Below, piece by piece: positions 1 to 35,878 of a stretch of 64,000 bases of DNA. The notes beneath the pieces were generated by a model, which saw nothing but the letters and a program-made list of their open reading frames with translations, made no database searches and was not told the DNA's origin. This stretch comes from Synaphobranchus kaupii (taxonomy: Eukaryota > Chordata > Actinopteri > Anguilliformes > Synaphobranchidae). The DNA is taken from contig CM056377.1 in NCBI GenBank assembly GCA_029718625.1, forward strand, positions 33,956,653-34,020,652, read 5' to 3'. The position numbers were made by a program, and so were the translations under genes. Numbering within the stretch: the first letter of the stretch is position 1; each line of letters begins with the position of its first letter.

Positions 1-112
1 TTTGAAGAGGCGGAGCATGCTTACAAATTGAAGGATGCCCATTGATGACATTTTTGTCGAACTGTGATGAGATGCTTCGTTTTCCCTCTTATGTAACAAC
101 AGAGTTAATAAA
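1..112 (+). other. possible last codons and poly(A) signal of an off-window plus-strand gene
   Basis: From base 1 a reading frame gives 14 codons (FEEAEHAYKLKDAH) followed by TGA at 43-45. An AATAAA follows at 107-112, as expected of a short 3' UTR. The peptide is charged and helix-like, but I do not recognise the gene. It could equally be chance, because only 45 bases are visible. Nothing else supports it. Confidence 0.25.
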
Positions 113-405
113 TGGTACCCTCCCTTCAAAAAAAGAAATGTAGTCTATGAAATGAGTACTTCACTATTAGTACCTAGTAAACAGACTGCCTCCAGCCTGT
201 AAACATTCATTTTAATAGACATCTTGTTGGCAATTGGCAGCACCTTCTTTTTTGATTTTGCACCTTAATGTCCCTTTTACAAAGATGATTTGGGGATAGT
301 GTGGCACTTCAGTAGCTCTTAATTCTTTAGAATGTAAGGGACAATGGAAACTGCCCTGTGTATCCATAGACCTGGTAATCAGTAGGAAGTATAGAGTACT
401 TAGTA

Positions 406-674
406 CAGGGGTGGGCAATCCTGTTCCCGGGGTGTGTGCAGGTTTTTGTTTCACAAGCAAAACTAGCTAATTGGCTGTATACACAAATACTGCTTCATTG
501 ATGGATTAGATCACAGTAAAATGTTTCATATACGACACAAAAATAGTCCGGCTGTCATTCATGTGCCTATCAAGAAATGTAGCTAAAACGTCAGTTGGCA
601 AAAATGTTAGGCTAATAAAGTAAGACCAGAAATTGGCACGAAAACCAGAAACAGATACGGTCCTCGTTGCCCAC
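406..674. mobile_element. hAT-type MITE, degenerate (CAGGGGTGGGCAA end)
   Basis: The left end CAGGGGTGGGCAATCCTG matches the terminus of the better-preserved element at 33808-34116. Near 655-674 there is an inverted relic (GTCCTCGTTGCCCAC). The ends resemble the widespread hAT non-autonomous elements of fish genomes. The right boundary is approximate. Confidence 0.55.
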
Positions 675-689
675 AGAGTTAGTGGTTAC

Positions 690-865
690 CTGCTAGAGCC
701 GGGCTACCCTCCTGTAGATTCACTCCAACCCTAACAAAGCACACCTCATTTAATAGCTAGAGATCTAGTTGAGCTGTCAATTAGTAGAATCAGGTGTGCC
801 AAATTAGGGTTGAAATGAAAACCTACAGGAAGGTAGATCTCCAGGGACAGGGTTTGGCAGCCCTG
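690..865. mobile_element. hAT-type MITE with long imperfect inverted repeats
   Basis: Left half (CTCCTGTAGATTCACTCCAACCCTAACAAAGCACACCT, split here for reading as CTCCTGTAGATTCACTCC then AACCCTAACAAAGCACACC) is the imperfect reverse complement of the right half, which ends GGTTTGGCAGCCCTG. The two arms flank a short centre around 757-775. This matches a common teleost hAT MITE. The left terminus is eroded, so 690 is approximate. Confidence 0.6.
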
Positions 866-1341
866 TGCGAGAGTATGGAGAGCATTGCTTAACATGCCAG
901 ACATGTACGGTGCCATCTCTGCTACTGGATTTGAGCAGAAGAAACCTCAAAGAACAGGTACAGCACGGGCCTTTTCCTCCTCACCTTCACTTCTGAGTGA
1001 TCTTTATGAAATGGTTTTGTAGTTCTTGCTTTGAGAGTTATCAAATGAATGAATGCATCAGGAATGTGGAGTGTTGTCTATTTGATGTGGAACTTTTTTT
1101 TTTTCTTCCAAAGATAAAAAAAACAAAAAACATTCACCTTGTAACACTGATCTCATTCTTGTAAAGTGATTGAAATTCTCAAAATAAATTGCTTCTCTTT
1201 GTCTATGTAAACCTTGTGGTTGTGAAATTGAAAGCCATAATTCATTTTAGAAACTCAGTATAATTTAATAACAGAGCATGACATGATGTAACTTTATGAA
1301 GCCACTGGTGTACTTCGCCCTTATTCTAATACATTGAGCAA

Positions 1342-1347
1342 TTTATT
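1342..1347 (-). promoter_or_regulatory. candidate poly(A) signal of ddx49
   Basis: TTTATT on the plus strand reads AATAAA on the minus strand, 123 bases beyond the ddx49 stop codon. It is the nearest good signal downstream of the gene. Confidence 0.45.
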
Positions 1348-1469
1348 CTGTTTGCCATTGATCTTGTATGGATCATCCAAAGTGTTCTGGAATTTACAGG
1401 ACAGAATTCCCATTGACGGTCCTTGAAAACCAACTCCCAAAAAAGAGTTAATTGTATTAATAATCATGA

Positions 1470-4380
1470 CTAGTCCAAGACTAGGTTGTGTTCATCTTCT
1501 CTGTTTTTTTTCTTTTGACTATGTTTTTTCTTTTGCAGTTTCTTTCTGAGTGTCATATCTTGCTTCCTCTGGATGCTCTCCTGAATCCTCTCCTTAAACT
1601 TCCTCTTCTCACTCCTGATCCGCTCCAGTTCAACTTTCCTCTTCTGCTCTAGGTCAGGGTCCTGGGGTGACAATGCTACATGTGAGTTTAAGAATTTTCA
1701 AACATTTCTGCATGTTCCATCAATAGGTCTGGGTTCACATCAGCCACCATAAATTCAATCAAAATGCAAAAAGGAATGTACAGTCATACCAAAGATCACA
1801 TTTTATGAAGACCCACAAGGTAACCCCCCCCCATTTGGAATCACCAGTTATGGCAGTGACTATTTCCCACACTGAGTCACAGTGTATAATATAAGGGCTA
1901 GAGCCAACTGGAAGAGAGGCACATCTCTCATTAACAAGTGATAACTGCTACACCAGGGGGGTATACTATGAAGAAGGATTTCTGAGTTGGCTGGATAACT
2001 GCACTGAGTAAAACCCGGAACCTTTACAAATCTGGAACATGGACTGAAATAAAGAGCTGTTCCGGGTTTTACTCAGTGCAGTTATCCAGCTAACTAAGCC
2101 TGCTTTGTAGTATACCAAAAGGTGCTTATGTAGCAGGAAACACTGGCTGGTGTAACCCAATCATTGTGAGCTCCCAGTCTCCACCATTAGCCATAGCTCA
2201 GACTAGCAATGTCTAGGCTATAGGGCTCAGCCTCATTAGCAGACTAATCCAAGGATACCAGTATATATGTGGACTCTGAACATACTCAATATTAAACAAT
2301 TTTGACCTTTCATTCAGCTTTGTGGGTTAAAGAAACATGCACAGCCAAGCAGACTGCAAATTCTGTGTCACACTTACTTTCCCTTCCAAAATCATCTGTT
2401 TTCTTTTGTTAGTTTCTTTCTTCTCATCAAAATCCGTTGACTCCAGTTTCTATCAAATACAAAACAAAGGTGATACTGAGAAACATGACAATTACCGTCA
2501 GCACAAAGTGAAACCTTCCTTTGCAGTAAAATATTTTGCACCAAAATGAGGACCAAGTTTTGGATTCTTTTCATTTTCTATCGTTACGTACAATTATATA
2601 ATCTCTGAGTAGATAATGTGATGCTGTGGATATATCTATATTCAGTTATCAAATAAAATTTAATCGGCTAAAAAGCAGACTTTAGCCATATGTACTAAAT
2701 GACCAAAAGCAGAGCTGTCTGCATTTAAAGTAAAGATGATTTGATGTTCGCACAATTTCACACTCCCGTCTGGTCACATTGACTTGAGTGAGGATCTTCA
2801 GAACTTCACTCTCTTCCACTGGATACTCCTTCAGTTTCGCTTCTAAACAGGAAAGAATGTCTGTTGGTCAGATTACCCTTTACTTCAGCAATTTGTTAAA
2901 CCATAAGTAACAAGATCATATAGAATTAATATTGGAGAAAACTTTCACTTGAACATAAGCACATAGTGTTTTTGAACATAAGGGCTGGGCAGTACAATAA
3001 TTTTATTCTTCACATTGTTAAAAACATATTGACTGAGGGCCCTGGACACTCTTGACCACACGTAGTTACTGAGTATCAATCTGACAAGGCTAAGTTTGGT
3101 GAACTGTAGCGCAACACTCACAGCACTAAACTACCATGCATCATGTAACAAAGGTAAGGATTAAGGTTTATCAAGGTTTGTTGCAGCATGCAACACTGAA
3201 GTACTTGAATGAAGCACTTACGGATCTGCTCCTCGATGGAATGGACCAAGTGGATATCATACTGTGTCACCAGAGTGATAGAAACACCGTGACGTCCTGA
3301 AAAAGAAAAGATCATCAGTTGGATGGTTATCAGTGGCAGTCATGTAGAACTTGTCTCAATTCATGAACAAAGACTAGTCTGGGAAATTACATTACCTGCT
3401 CTGGCAGTTCGACCAACTCTGTGAATGTACATCTTGGGCAAGCCTGGTGTGTTCTGATTGATGACAACCTGGACTGTTGGGATGTCTAGACCCCTGAGAA
3501 CAGTGAAATAAATATTTAGTTGATTAAATTATGTAAATCTTGTGCATGGGGACAATATTATAATAACATAAACAAGTATACTGTTATTACAGTTTCATTT
3601 TCTTGGTAAATTGTAAAGTGGCAACAGGCTTCATACCTCGCAGCGACATCTGTTGCAATCAGAATCTTAAAGACACTCGATTTGAACTTGGCAAGATTGG
3701 CAAAACGTTGTTTCTGGGGAGAAAAATGAAATCAGGTTGTTTGCCTCCACATGGACAATTACCAGCAAATGCATCTGGGTATCTATCGGTTCTCATAAAA
3801 AGTGTTTATTCTGAAATCTGCAAATACATAAAACAAAGAGGTACTGCTATCTAGCAAGTATGCACAAAACATTTTTCACAGACATTCAGTCTGATCCAGT
3901 CCGGTTACCTGCTTCATCATCGAGTGAAGGGAGATGGTAGGGAAGTTGAATTCGCGCAGCATCATTGTAAGAATTTGGCAATTCCTACAAAAAAAAAAAC
4001 ACAGATACAAAAACTTGATTTCATTACTTTTTAATGTAAGTTTATGTTCTAGGATAATGTACAGACTGTCAGAAAGGCTTCTCTGTGAGCTTGGTTGTAT
4101 TGCATCACTGTGGTCCGTACTTGCATGTGTTGGTGAAGATCATGATGGACCAGTCCTCATGCTCATCCTGGAACTTCTGGATCAGATGAACCAGATATGC
4201 ATCCTTCACCTTTTCAGGGGTAAGGATATATCTTTGGTCCAACTCGTCCACGGTGCGTACCCTGTTAGGGAAAACATTACCACAGGATCATTCATAATAA
4301 CATTGTTCTTCAAATTCAGCATAATTTGCTTCTGAACACAGATGTGATATAAACTGGCTATACTGGTCCCTTCCCTTGCC

Positions 4381-4416
<36 letters not shown>

Positions 4417-6257
4417 ACCCACCACCACTTGCTCAATCCAGTCATTTCCCATCTGGACTACTGCAACTCCCTCCTAGCTGGTCTCCCTGCCTCTGACATC
4501 ACACCTTTAGAGCTTATCTAGAATGTTGCTGCTCATGTGATCTAGGCTCAGCCATGTCACTCCCCTTCTCATCTTCCTCAACTGGCTACCTATATAGGCT
4601 GTCATCAAATTCAACAACTAGAAGCTAGCCTATCGAGCAACTAAAGGGTCTGCTATGTTACATCTTCAAAAGATCACCAGAGCCTAGACACCAGCCAGAC
4701 CTCTCCATTCTGCTACTAGTACCACCAGGGGAGCAATCTTTCTGTCAAGGCTCGCATTTGTAGCTGCAGGCAGAACTGAGCAGGGCAGTAAAACAGTGGC
4801 TCGTACTCTGACTTGCTCTCCCAGAAGAATGGTCTGTTCATAGCGATACTCTTCAACTCTTGAAGTGTGTCAGTGAGCGTAGCGCTGAACAGCAGCGTTT
4901 GTCTCGTGGCAGGAACAGCACTCAAGATGACCTCCAGGTCCTTTGTGAAATCCGTGCATCCTTGCTCAAGCAGACGGTCAGCCTCATCTAAAATCTGATG
5001 GAAACAGATGTACAGGAGGCAGAGACAAGCCAATAACTTTGGTTATGACGAGCATGCAATCATTACGGTCTCCATTTCGATGACAACATGGTAGTTAACT
5101 AAAAATCATAAATATTTGCAATTCTTTGTGACTGTTAAAAAAGGGAATAAACAGAAGTCAATAATGACACTATTCCCCTCCCCTGGACTCACCAAAAATC
5201 TGATTTTTTTCATGCTGAAGGTGTTGGAACTGCGAATGTGATCTGCCAGTCTTCCTGGAGTTGCAACTACAATGTGGGGCTTCTTGGAGAGCTCCAGAGC
5301 CTGGGTTATCATATCTGTAGGGAACGAAGAGCAACAGACAAGCATTTTTCAATTTGGTTATTGCATTAAACCAAATGGATTAGTGATTTACGCGAGTATG
5401 CACTGCTGTATGTAACCTTAACAAATACATTAATTGTTTAGAAGTAAATCTTACCCATTCCGCCGACAATGATGCAATCGCGCAAGCCCAGTGGTTTCCC
5501 CAAAACTCTGAACTGCTCAGCGATCTGATATGCCAGTTCCCTGCATTAGACACCACCAAAATGTCGATAAAGTTAAATTAAATAAACTATAATCTGAGAT
5601 GATTTATTAAATGGAAAGAGTGCACGTAATTTCTTTGTATTCACCCACCTGGTAGGTGTCAGCACCAAACAGAAGATTCCGTAAGGATCCTCTGACAGTT
5701 TCTGTAAAACTGGCAGTACAAAAGCAGCAGTCTTGCCGCTTCCAGTCTTGGCGCAGCCCATACAATCGCGACCTAAGAGATTCATTTTTTTAAAAATCAG
5801 AAACGGAAACAACTTACAAATAACTATGTCCGATCTCCGTTACATTCACTACTTGTCTTACATCAGTTACTACCTAGACAACTAGCTAACCAGCCACGAC
5901 GTTATAACTTGAACATTTTTCATTTAGTGTCTGTGTTTAACAAGCGAGCAAAATAGCATTCTCTATTCTCTTATTGACAACAAATAGCAGCCAGCTATTA
6001 CAGCAGCATTAGCATTTTTTTTAACAAGTTAACGTTGGTACACTGCTATCTCATTATTAATTTAGTACAAATAGGCTATATAGTACAGGCACCTATACAC
6101 AGCCAAATTGTTAGCTTATGAGATAACATTACTTGTTCTTACCATCTAGAATGGCTGGCATACAGCTCTCCTGGACTGGAGTTGGTTTTGTAATGCCCAT
6201 TTGTTTACACTGTTGAATCAGCCAATCTGACAGGCCGAGAGATGAGAAATCCGACAT
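1470..6257 (-). CDS. ddx49: ATP-dependent RNA helicase DDX49 (13 coding exons, complete)
   Basis: DEAD-box RNA helicase of the DDX49/Dbp8 family, nucleolar and active in pre-rRNA processing and small-subunit biogenesis. Coding exons, in transcript order: 6257-6143, 5772-5649, 5540-5455, 5314-5193, 4994-4813, 4261-4121, 3984-3909, 3713-3637, 3493-3396, 3296-3222, 2842-2754, 2449-2378, 1661-1470. All joins keep phase with GT-AG sites and give 482 aa, against 483 in human. Motifs seen: Q-motif TPVQ near residue 26, Walker A AKTGSGKT 46-53, PTR and ATPGR, DEAD 152-155, SAT, ATDVAARGLD near 302-311, HRVGRTAR 332-339, and a Lys/Arg-rich C-terminal tail. The start [12 protein letters not shown] aligns with the family N-terminus. 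Intron 5 holds an L2 LINE relic and a C35 tract; intron 12 holds a palindromic MITE. One small oddity is AAR where human has ASR in motif V. Family identity is secure. Confidence 0.95.
1959..2117. mobile_element. palindromic MITE in ddx49 intron 12
   Basis: About 159 bp form a near-perfect hairpin. The left arm GGTATACTATGAAGAAGG...GTAAAACCCGGAAC is the imperfect reverse complement of the right arm GTTCCGGGTTTTACTC...GTAGTATACC. The spacer is about 35 bases. There is no coding capacity. The superfamily is not certain from the termini. Confidence 0.7.
4382..4416 (+). repeat. (C)35 homopolymer in ddx49 intron 5
   Basis: Uninterrupted run of 35 cytosines followed by an (ACC)-rich stretch, at the junction with an L2 LINE relic. 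Its true length is likely uncertain in any assembly. Confidence 0.9.
4437..4790 (+). mobile_element. L2-type LINE reverse transcriptase relic in ddx49 intron 5
   Basis: The plus-strand translation begins [16 protein letters not shown], the very common C-terminal reverse-transcriptase block of L2-like LINEs in fish. It is followed by a decayed NAA-like (NVAAHV) and H-V/S-TPL region. Several in-frame stops show it is dead. It is antisense to ddx49 and stops short of ddx49 exon 5. The right boundary is approximate. Confidence 0.75.
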
Positions 6258-6429
6258 TTTCCTTTCTTGAGACCACTCCTTTATGATTTCTTTATTTTTT
6301 TTGGTTTGATTTTCAAGCAGAATATTCAATTCGAAGACCACACACCGCAAGCTAAACAGCTCGAAACAACTCGTGTTACTTTTCAGAGGACGCATAAATT
6401 GTACGTATACAATGACGTCATATCCAACT

Positions 6430-7960
6430 CTTCTTCTTCTTCTTCTTTGGGGTTTTACGGCAGCTTGCATCCTTAGTGTTGCACTACTGCCATCTTCAGG
6501 AGTTAGTTAACTCCTACATTGTCCGGTTTGCTATATTTTCCCTATTAGTCCTGTTCTCTTAAGATATCTGATCAAACATTTCCTGCCTTGTCCACTTTCA
6601 CCACACTTCAGTATGCCCTTTACATCTCCTCCTGCTAGTCCTGCTCTTTCCATTCCCTCCATCATGTCCTTACGTTCTATTATGTATTTTCTGCAGTTAA
6701 CAAGTACATGTTGTACTGTTTCTGGTGTCTGACAATGGTCACATAATCCATTTTGGTGCTTCCCTATAATGTGGAGAGTCCCGTTCAGGTTGCTGTGTCT
6801 TATTCTTAGTCTGGTCATCACTGCCTCCTCTCTTCTATTTCCTCCCCTGCTTCTCCCAGTGCCCACTCTACTCTGTATTGCATGTAGCTGTCTTCCTCTT
6901 AACTCCTGATCCCATTGTTGCTGCCACTCTTCATTAATTTTCTTCCATGCAATACCCTTTCCTTCTGATTTTGAAAGTTTTATTATAGTGTCTATGTTTT
7001 CTTTTTTAACAGCTTGTTTGGCTAGGTTGTCCACTCTCTCATTACCCATAATGCCCGTGTGCGCAGGAACCCAAATAAATGTGATCACAATGCCTTGTCT
7101 TATTACTCTCGAGTGCATTCTTATTACTTCAAATAGTAGGTCTTGTCGTTTTTTGGATGTGCCTAGCTTTAGGCTGTATAGAACAGATGCTGAGTCGCTA
7201 CAGATCAGAACTCTTTGAGGTTTGACTTGCTCAACCCACTCTAAAGCCATCCAAATGGCATACAACTCCACAGTATATACACTTAAGGAGTTTGATGTCC
7301 TTTTGCATACTGCAACTCTGTGGCTAGGAACTGCAACTGCAGAGCCAGTGCTGTCTGTTATTGGATCTTTTGATCCGTCCGTAAACACCTGAACATAGCC
7401 TGTGTATCTACTTTCTGTATAACTATAAAACTCTTGTACTAAATCTACATTTTTCTTTGCCTTATCTTGAAGCAGCTCTAAATCTACCACCAGTGTCTCC
7501 ATTTCCCACACAGGGGTTGGAGGCCACATCACCGTCGGGCAGAACTCCATCCCATACACTCCCAGGTCTCTTGCTGCTGCATCCCCTGTCCAACCAAAAC
7601 TTGATTTTACTGTACCCTCCCTTTCCCAGCAGGTCTGTAGTACTTTTTTGGTTGGGTGGTTATCTCCATGCCCCTTCAAATTCATCCAGTAGTTGACTCT
7701 GAGCTGCTTCCTGCGTAAATTCAGCGGCATTTCTCCTGTCTCAATTTGTATGGCACACACAGGTGATGTTCTTGTTGCCCCTATGCACAATCTGAGAGCC
7801 CGGGCCTGGATCACGTCTAATCCTGCAAGTGCAGTTTTTGCTGCAGATCCATACCATATCCAACTCAACAGTAGGAGGGGGAGAAGAGTGTTCGGAATGT
7901 TCCATTCAGAACTGTGTGGTTATTCTAGAGCAGCCCTGGTGCTGGAGACGGTCCTGTTTT
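6430..7960 (-). mobile_element. 5'-truncated I/R1-like non-LTR retrotransposon upstream of ddx49
   Basis: This holds one long minus-strand reading frame (7868-6531) and ends on that strand in a (GAA)n-type tail, seen as CTTCTTCTTCTTCTTC on the plus strand at about 6430-6447. The 5' part of the element (endonuclease and reverse-transcriptase core) is missing, which is typical 5' truncation. The 5' boundary near 7960 is approximate. The tail lies about 170 bp from the ddx49 ATG and on the same strand. Confidence 0.75.
6531..7868 (-). pseudogene. retrotransposon ORF2 C-terminal fragment: RT thumb, RNase H, zinc knuckle
   Basis: An open frame of up to 445 codons. Order: an RT C-terminal block (LDVIQARALRLCIGATRTSP near residue 17), then an RNase H domain with all four acidic positions visible: FTDGSK (about residue 163), VELYAIWMALEW, CSDSASVLYSL and NERVDNLAKQ. 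A C-terminal zinc-knuckle-like CDHCQTPETVQHVLVNC follows. The frame is intact, but the RT catalytic core and endonuclease are absent, so it cannot move on its own. RNase H plus a terminal knuckle points to an I-group/R1-like LINE rather than L1 or L2. It is marked as a fragment because no start or host function is evident. Confidence 0.8.
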
Positions 7961-8743
7961 TGCTCCGTCCAAACCTATAACAACACAACTGGAATGATTT
8001 AAATTAATCAGGTATAATGAATGCAGGTAACCATATGGTGGAGCTCATTTATTATAATAAAAAATAAATAATAATAATAATAATCACATTATTTTACATT
8101 TAAAAATCAGATTTAGGGTTTGATGACTTGCCAACACTGTGAAGAATGAGAAAGTTATTCTGCATTGACCTCACAAATGGAATGACAGAGCTTTGAATGA
8201 GCCTACAACTAGAGAAGGTGAGAGGCCCAAGGCTTTGGCCACAACATACACAATACACTTTACCTCTGGTCACTTCCTGAGCTTGAGCTGGACTTGTTGA
8301 GAGTGTGATGGGCCTATCTTGTTAACATGAATGTCTATAAACTCAACCTCCTCAGAGGTTGTACCTGGTTCTGCTTTGCTCAGCCTGATCATTGTTTTAA
8401 TCGGTACTGGGTGCAACAGAGCAATACAAACCACTGCAAATCAATTCAAAATCATTGCCAACCCCCGAACTGCACAATACATTAATTTAATTATTCTCCA
8501 CTCGGCTGTCTGATAATAACAATAGGCAAGGTGAAAGACTTAGTGGTAAGAAATAACAAGGATGCCAGGTGCTGTGCATTAATAAACAGGGTCAAGATGT
8601 GAAGTGGCCCAAACTCATAATACTCTGCCCCGGAAATGGATCTTTGTGTTTTAATCTAATGTCGCTGATTACATCTTAATTACGTATTAATGCTTGCATA
8701 TTAATGAATGTCTCAACGCAAACCACAATGTCATGTACATTGG

Positions 8744-8953
8744 ATACTGTACATGCAAATACTTGTACTCAAAACGTTCAGGCAGTTTTGCATATTTCCG
8801 GGTAGGAGAGGAGTGGTAGTCGGGGAGTGGAGGAAGGGAGGTGGGGAAGTGAAGAATATTGGGCCAATATGTCCAATTTCCCACAATTTATTAACATATT
8901 AACATGTCATTCTGTGTTTATACACTAGAGGGCACACAAGAACAACATCAAAC
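8744..8953 (+). repeat. ~209-bp dispersed repeat, copy 1
   Basis: Begins ATACTGTACATGCAAATACT and ends AGAACAACATCAAA. It is nearly identical to 11040-11248, with only a handful of differences. No reading frame is convincing. It contains the phrase CATATTTCCGGGTAGGAGAG. Confidence 0.85.
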
Positions 8954-11039
8954 ATCTTTTGAGTGGTAATTGCATGCCTGTATGTAATCAATCGAAAACT
9001 GCATCCTCTATTATTAATCCTTTTTTATAAGTAAATCTTACCCATTCCAGCAAGTGGTGGATTAGGAGTTATTAAAGAATTACAATGTTTGTACAGGTTA
9101 CTGAAGCTTTGGCTTTATTTTTTTTTGATAAATTAAATGTTAGTCTCTACAATCTGTTACTTAAAACATCACATCAGGAACATGATGCAAACTACAATGC
9201 AATGAGTGTATGCTGTAATATTAATTATAGTAATGTATTTTAAAATGCATATTGGCAATTGTGTACATATGTGTGCATATGAACTCCGCATACTGTAGGT
9301 GCAAGGAAGCAATAGATGTTACTGTTTGTGCTGAATCTGGCATGGTTCATAACATTTTTGTTACTTTGAGTTGTTAGTTTTAGATTGTATTAAAGACCAT
9401 TGCATTGTGTTTCTGATGCAGTAACAGAGAGTGAGAATAATCTTAATATTGGAACATAATGATATCATAATCTTAGCATGGTAATATCACATGTAGATTT
9501 TCATATTATGGCCAATCAATGTTAAACATTTCTGTGAACAAATCAGACAGCAAGTGACAGTATGCTATTTTTTCAGCCTCCTACATAGTACAAAGACATT
9601 GTTTTAATGATAAGCAAGGTATACTGCCTCTTTGTTCCTATTCTTTATTTATTTTCACTATGCTGAATATTCAACAGATTAAAATAAACTCTTGTTTTGT
9701 ACCCAGTAACCTCTGTGACTACAAAAGTCAAGAAACGATTCTACAGTCACAGAGATTTGAGTGTGTCACCATCAGTCATCGATAAATTAAACCAATAGCG
9801 AAAACATTGCATTATTGTACAACGTCTCTTCTTTGTTCTTCTTAAACCTAACATACATGCATGGAGAAATATGTTTTTATTGTCAGCGATTGTATCTGGA
9901 GGTTGTTTAAGTGTACATTCAGATTAATAATGTGGCACTTTACTTTGCCTGTCAGTTTGCATGCGCCTTTGTATGGCTCTGAGTTCTGAATTAAGGTCAG
10001 GTCAGACAGACTCCAGGATGGTTCTGCAGAGGGAACACACAGCTTGGCTCTCTGTGGAAGCTGCATGCCTTGAAACATCAACTGAGATTTGTGTCCATGT
10101 TCGGCCTTTCCCTGGTTAAGAACACAAAATAATGAGCATTATAGATCACGTGAAGGGGGAGTTGAAAGAAAGGGAGCTGCATGAGTATATTACTGTGTTC
10201 ATTTTAAATGGTTTTAATTTGAATGGCTACTTTAGATAAATACCAGCTTCTTTTATATTATGAGGTAATTTATGCTCATCAGTAAGTCTGTCTTTTGAAA
10301 TATATGGTAGAATCAGACTTTAGTTAGCTTAAATGAAGTGTAATGCTGGTAGTAAACTAGGAGAAGTCTAATCATGTTATTGTTATTATGTAGCCTATGC
10401 AACACACAAAGCAAGGCAAAACATTCTTAAACAGCTAGTCATCATTTTAAATTCATATTAAAATTAAAAGTAAATAGAAAATTAAAAGTTTAAATGAATA
10501 GAAAGTACAAAACAGAGAATAACATGATAAAGTGCTGCAGCACTTATAATTTCTATGTTTGATGTTAAATGTTTGAGTTATATTTATTGATAGGAGCTCT
10601 GGCTGAGATTTGGCACAGTGACACCACCTCCGGACAGTGGGCTCTCACTACGCTCATCACAAGTGATGTGAAATTGCACAGACCTGATTTCAATGAGAGT
10701 GAACTATGTGAACATACATACTCTGTGGGACTTTGACAGTTTTACAGGCTTGTGTCTCTGGAGCATAAGTTTCCCTTTAATTAATCTGTGGTATGTGTTT
10801 AACTAAATTGTCGGCTTGAAATGTGAGTACTGCCTTCTACAGCATGCCAGCCACCCTTAGGGTTGCGATTGAAATACTAAGCTACTCTCATAGTTCTGAA
10901 CCATATATGTGACCTTTGCTTTGTGATGGTTTGCTGTTTACTATAAAGAAAATGAGAATCAATTAATGCAAAAGTAGGGGATATTAAATCATAAAACTGC
11001 ACCCATTTTACAATTTAACTATTTACATCAGTATGACCC

Positions 11040-11248
11040 ATACTGTACATGCAAATACTTGTACTCAAAACGTTCAGGTAGTTTTGCATATTTCCGGGTA
11101 GGAGAGGAGTGGTAGTCGGGGAGTGGAGGATGGGAGGTGGGAAGTGAAGAATATTGGGCCAATATGTCCAATTTCCCACAATTTATTAACATATTAACAT
11201 GTCATTCTGTGTTTATACACTAGAGGGCACACAAGAACAACATCAAAA
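11040..11248 (+). repeat. ~209-bp dispersed repeat, copy 2
   Basis: Same orientation and near-identical sequence to 8744-8953, about 2.3 kb further on. It runs directly into an A-rich stretch and then a MITE. The similarity suggests a recent duplication or a young repeat family. Confidence 0.85.
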
Positions 11249-11622
11249 AAAAATTCTCTAAAAAAAATTGCTTTGTCTCATTATTGGCACCTCTAGTAAA
11301 GATGAGACCCTTGATGACTTAGAGCATTTAGCCAACCATGTGTTCCATACTGTTCCAGTGTAATTTACAGCTAAATCTAGTCCCATCCCCAAATTCCCAT
11401 AGAGATCCATTCAAATGCAGAGACGTTATAGTATCGCTTGTAAGAGTACCAGAAAAGATATCAAGTGATTACTTTATTCTATATATAATTGCAGGGGTGC
11501 CAATAATTGTGGCATACGTGGTTTTGTTAAAAATAATAATTTCTTGATGAGGGATTTTTTTCTCATAATAAATTTACTTCAATTAATGTTAGGAATTTTC
11601 TCATTTTTTCAGTGCACTGTAT
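11249..11622. mobile_element. Tc1/mariner-type MITE relic
   Basis: ATTATTGGCACCTCTAG near 11281 is mirrored by GGGGTGCCAATAATTG at 11494-11509, and the unit ends TTTTTCAGTGCACTGTA. The inner block CTTGTAAGAGTACCAGAAAA is shared with the element at 38921-39369. The outline fits a non-autonomous TA-inserting family. Left boundary uncertain. Confidence 0.5.
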
Positions 11623-12348
11623 GATTTGTGTGTGTGTGGATTGGAAACAATTGAAACAGCCTACATTGTTTTCCTGGACGCGAAAATTGTTGTCGCTTAA
11701 AGTCATTTGATACTCGAAATTGCAACCAGCAGATGGTGTAGGAGAGGGGTTTAAACCTAAATGGAGCGAATAATTGCTATCCAGAGTGGGATACAACAGT
11801 CCTGTGTTGTTGTCAGGGCAAGGAAATGCCACCGAGCAAAAGTGCAGATTGCCCAAGCGTTTGACAGTCTAGATCAGACAGTTCCTGACATTAAAAAGGG
11901 CTTCAAATCTAGCTCATTATTTTTCAGCCAGTAGCTACTATACTTGTGAATACAAGCTGAAGCACGTGAGTCTTCAAGGTTAGTGGAGTACAGAAAGAGT
12001 CAAAGAAAAAAAAAAAACAGGACAGGAATATCTATGAAAAAAAGAGCATAGCCTAGTTAAGACACTCTTTACTGCTGAAAGGAACAACATCCCGAATTTG
12101 GGAAATGTCTGAATTTTAGCACTGAACTGGAATTCGCACGGGGTCGAAACACTGATTACAGCGGTTCGTGTATTAACGGCAAGCTAGAAGTAGCTTTTAC
12201 TTATTTTTTTCCCCATTGAAATTCCGGTGGAAATTTTAGAAGCATCCGGATCCGGAGTCGAAAGAAAGGAAAGGAGATTAACACACATTTTCACTTCTCA
12301 GGAAGCTATTGTGATGCGATAAAATCATATGGAGCTTTTGTAACGAAA

Positions 12349-35878
<23,530 letters not shown>

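Larger units (their letters stand above)
113..1341. other. intergenic stretch with hAT-type MITEs
   Basis: No coding region is supported between the left edge and the 3' end of ddx49. Apart from the two MITEs at 406-865, the sequence is AT-rich without recognisable structure. Confidence 0.5.
7981..12348. other. ddx49-homer3 intergenic region and homer3 upstream sequence
   Basis: No gene is supported here. It contains AAT-rich low complexity near 8050-8080, a ~209-bp direct repeat pair, a MITE near 11250-11622, and the likely promoter/5' UTR of homer3 in the last few hundred bases. The start of transcription cannot be placed from sequence alone. Confidence 0.5.

Noticed and set aside
4206..4445. 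Minus-strand frame with a long glycine run
   Set aside because: It is the translation of the C35 homopolymer; there is no other support and it overlaps ddx49 exon 6.
6531..7868. Host-domesticated RNase H gene
   Set aside because: The truncated LINE structure and the GAA-type tail explain the frame; there is no intron, promoter or start codon evidence for a host gene.
9029..9048. 20-base identity to the ddx49 exon 3/intron 3 junction (5442-5461)
   Set aside because: The match stops abruptly at both ends and no other part of ddx49 is present nearby; treated as chance.
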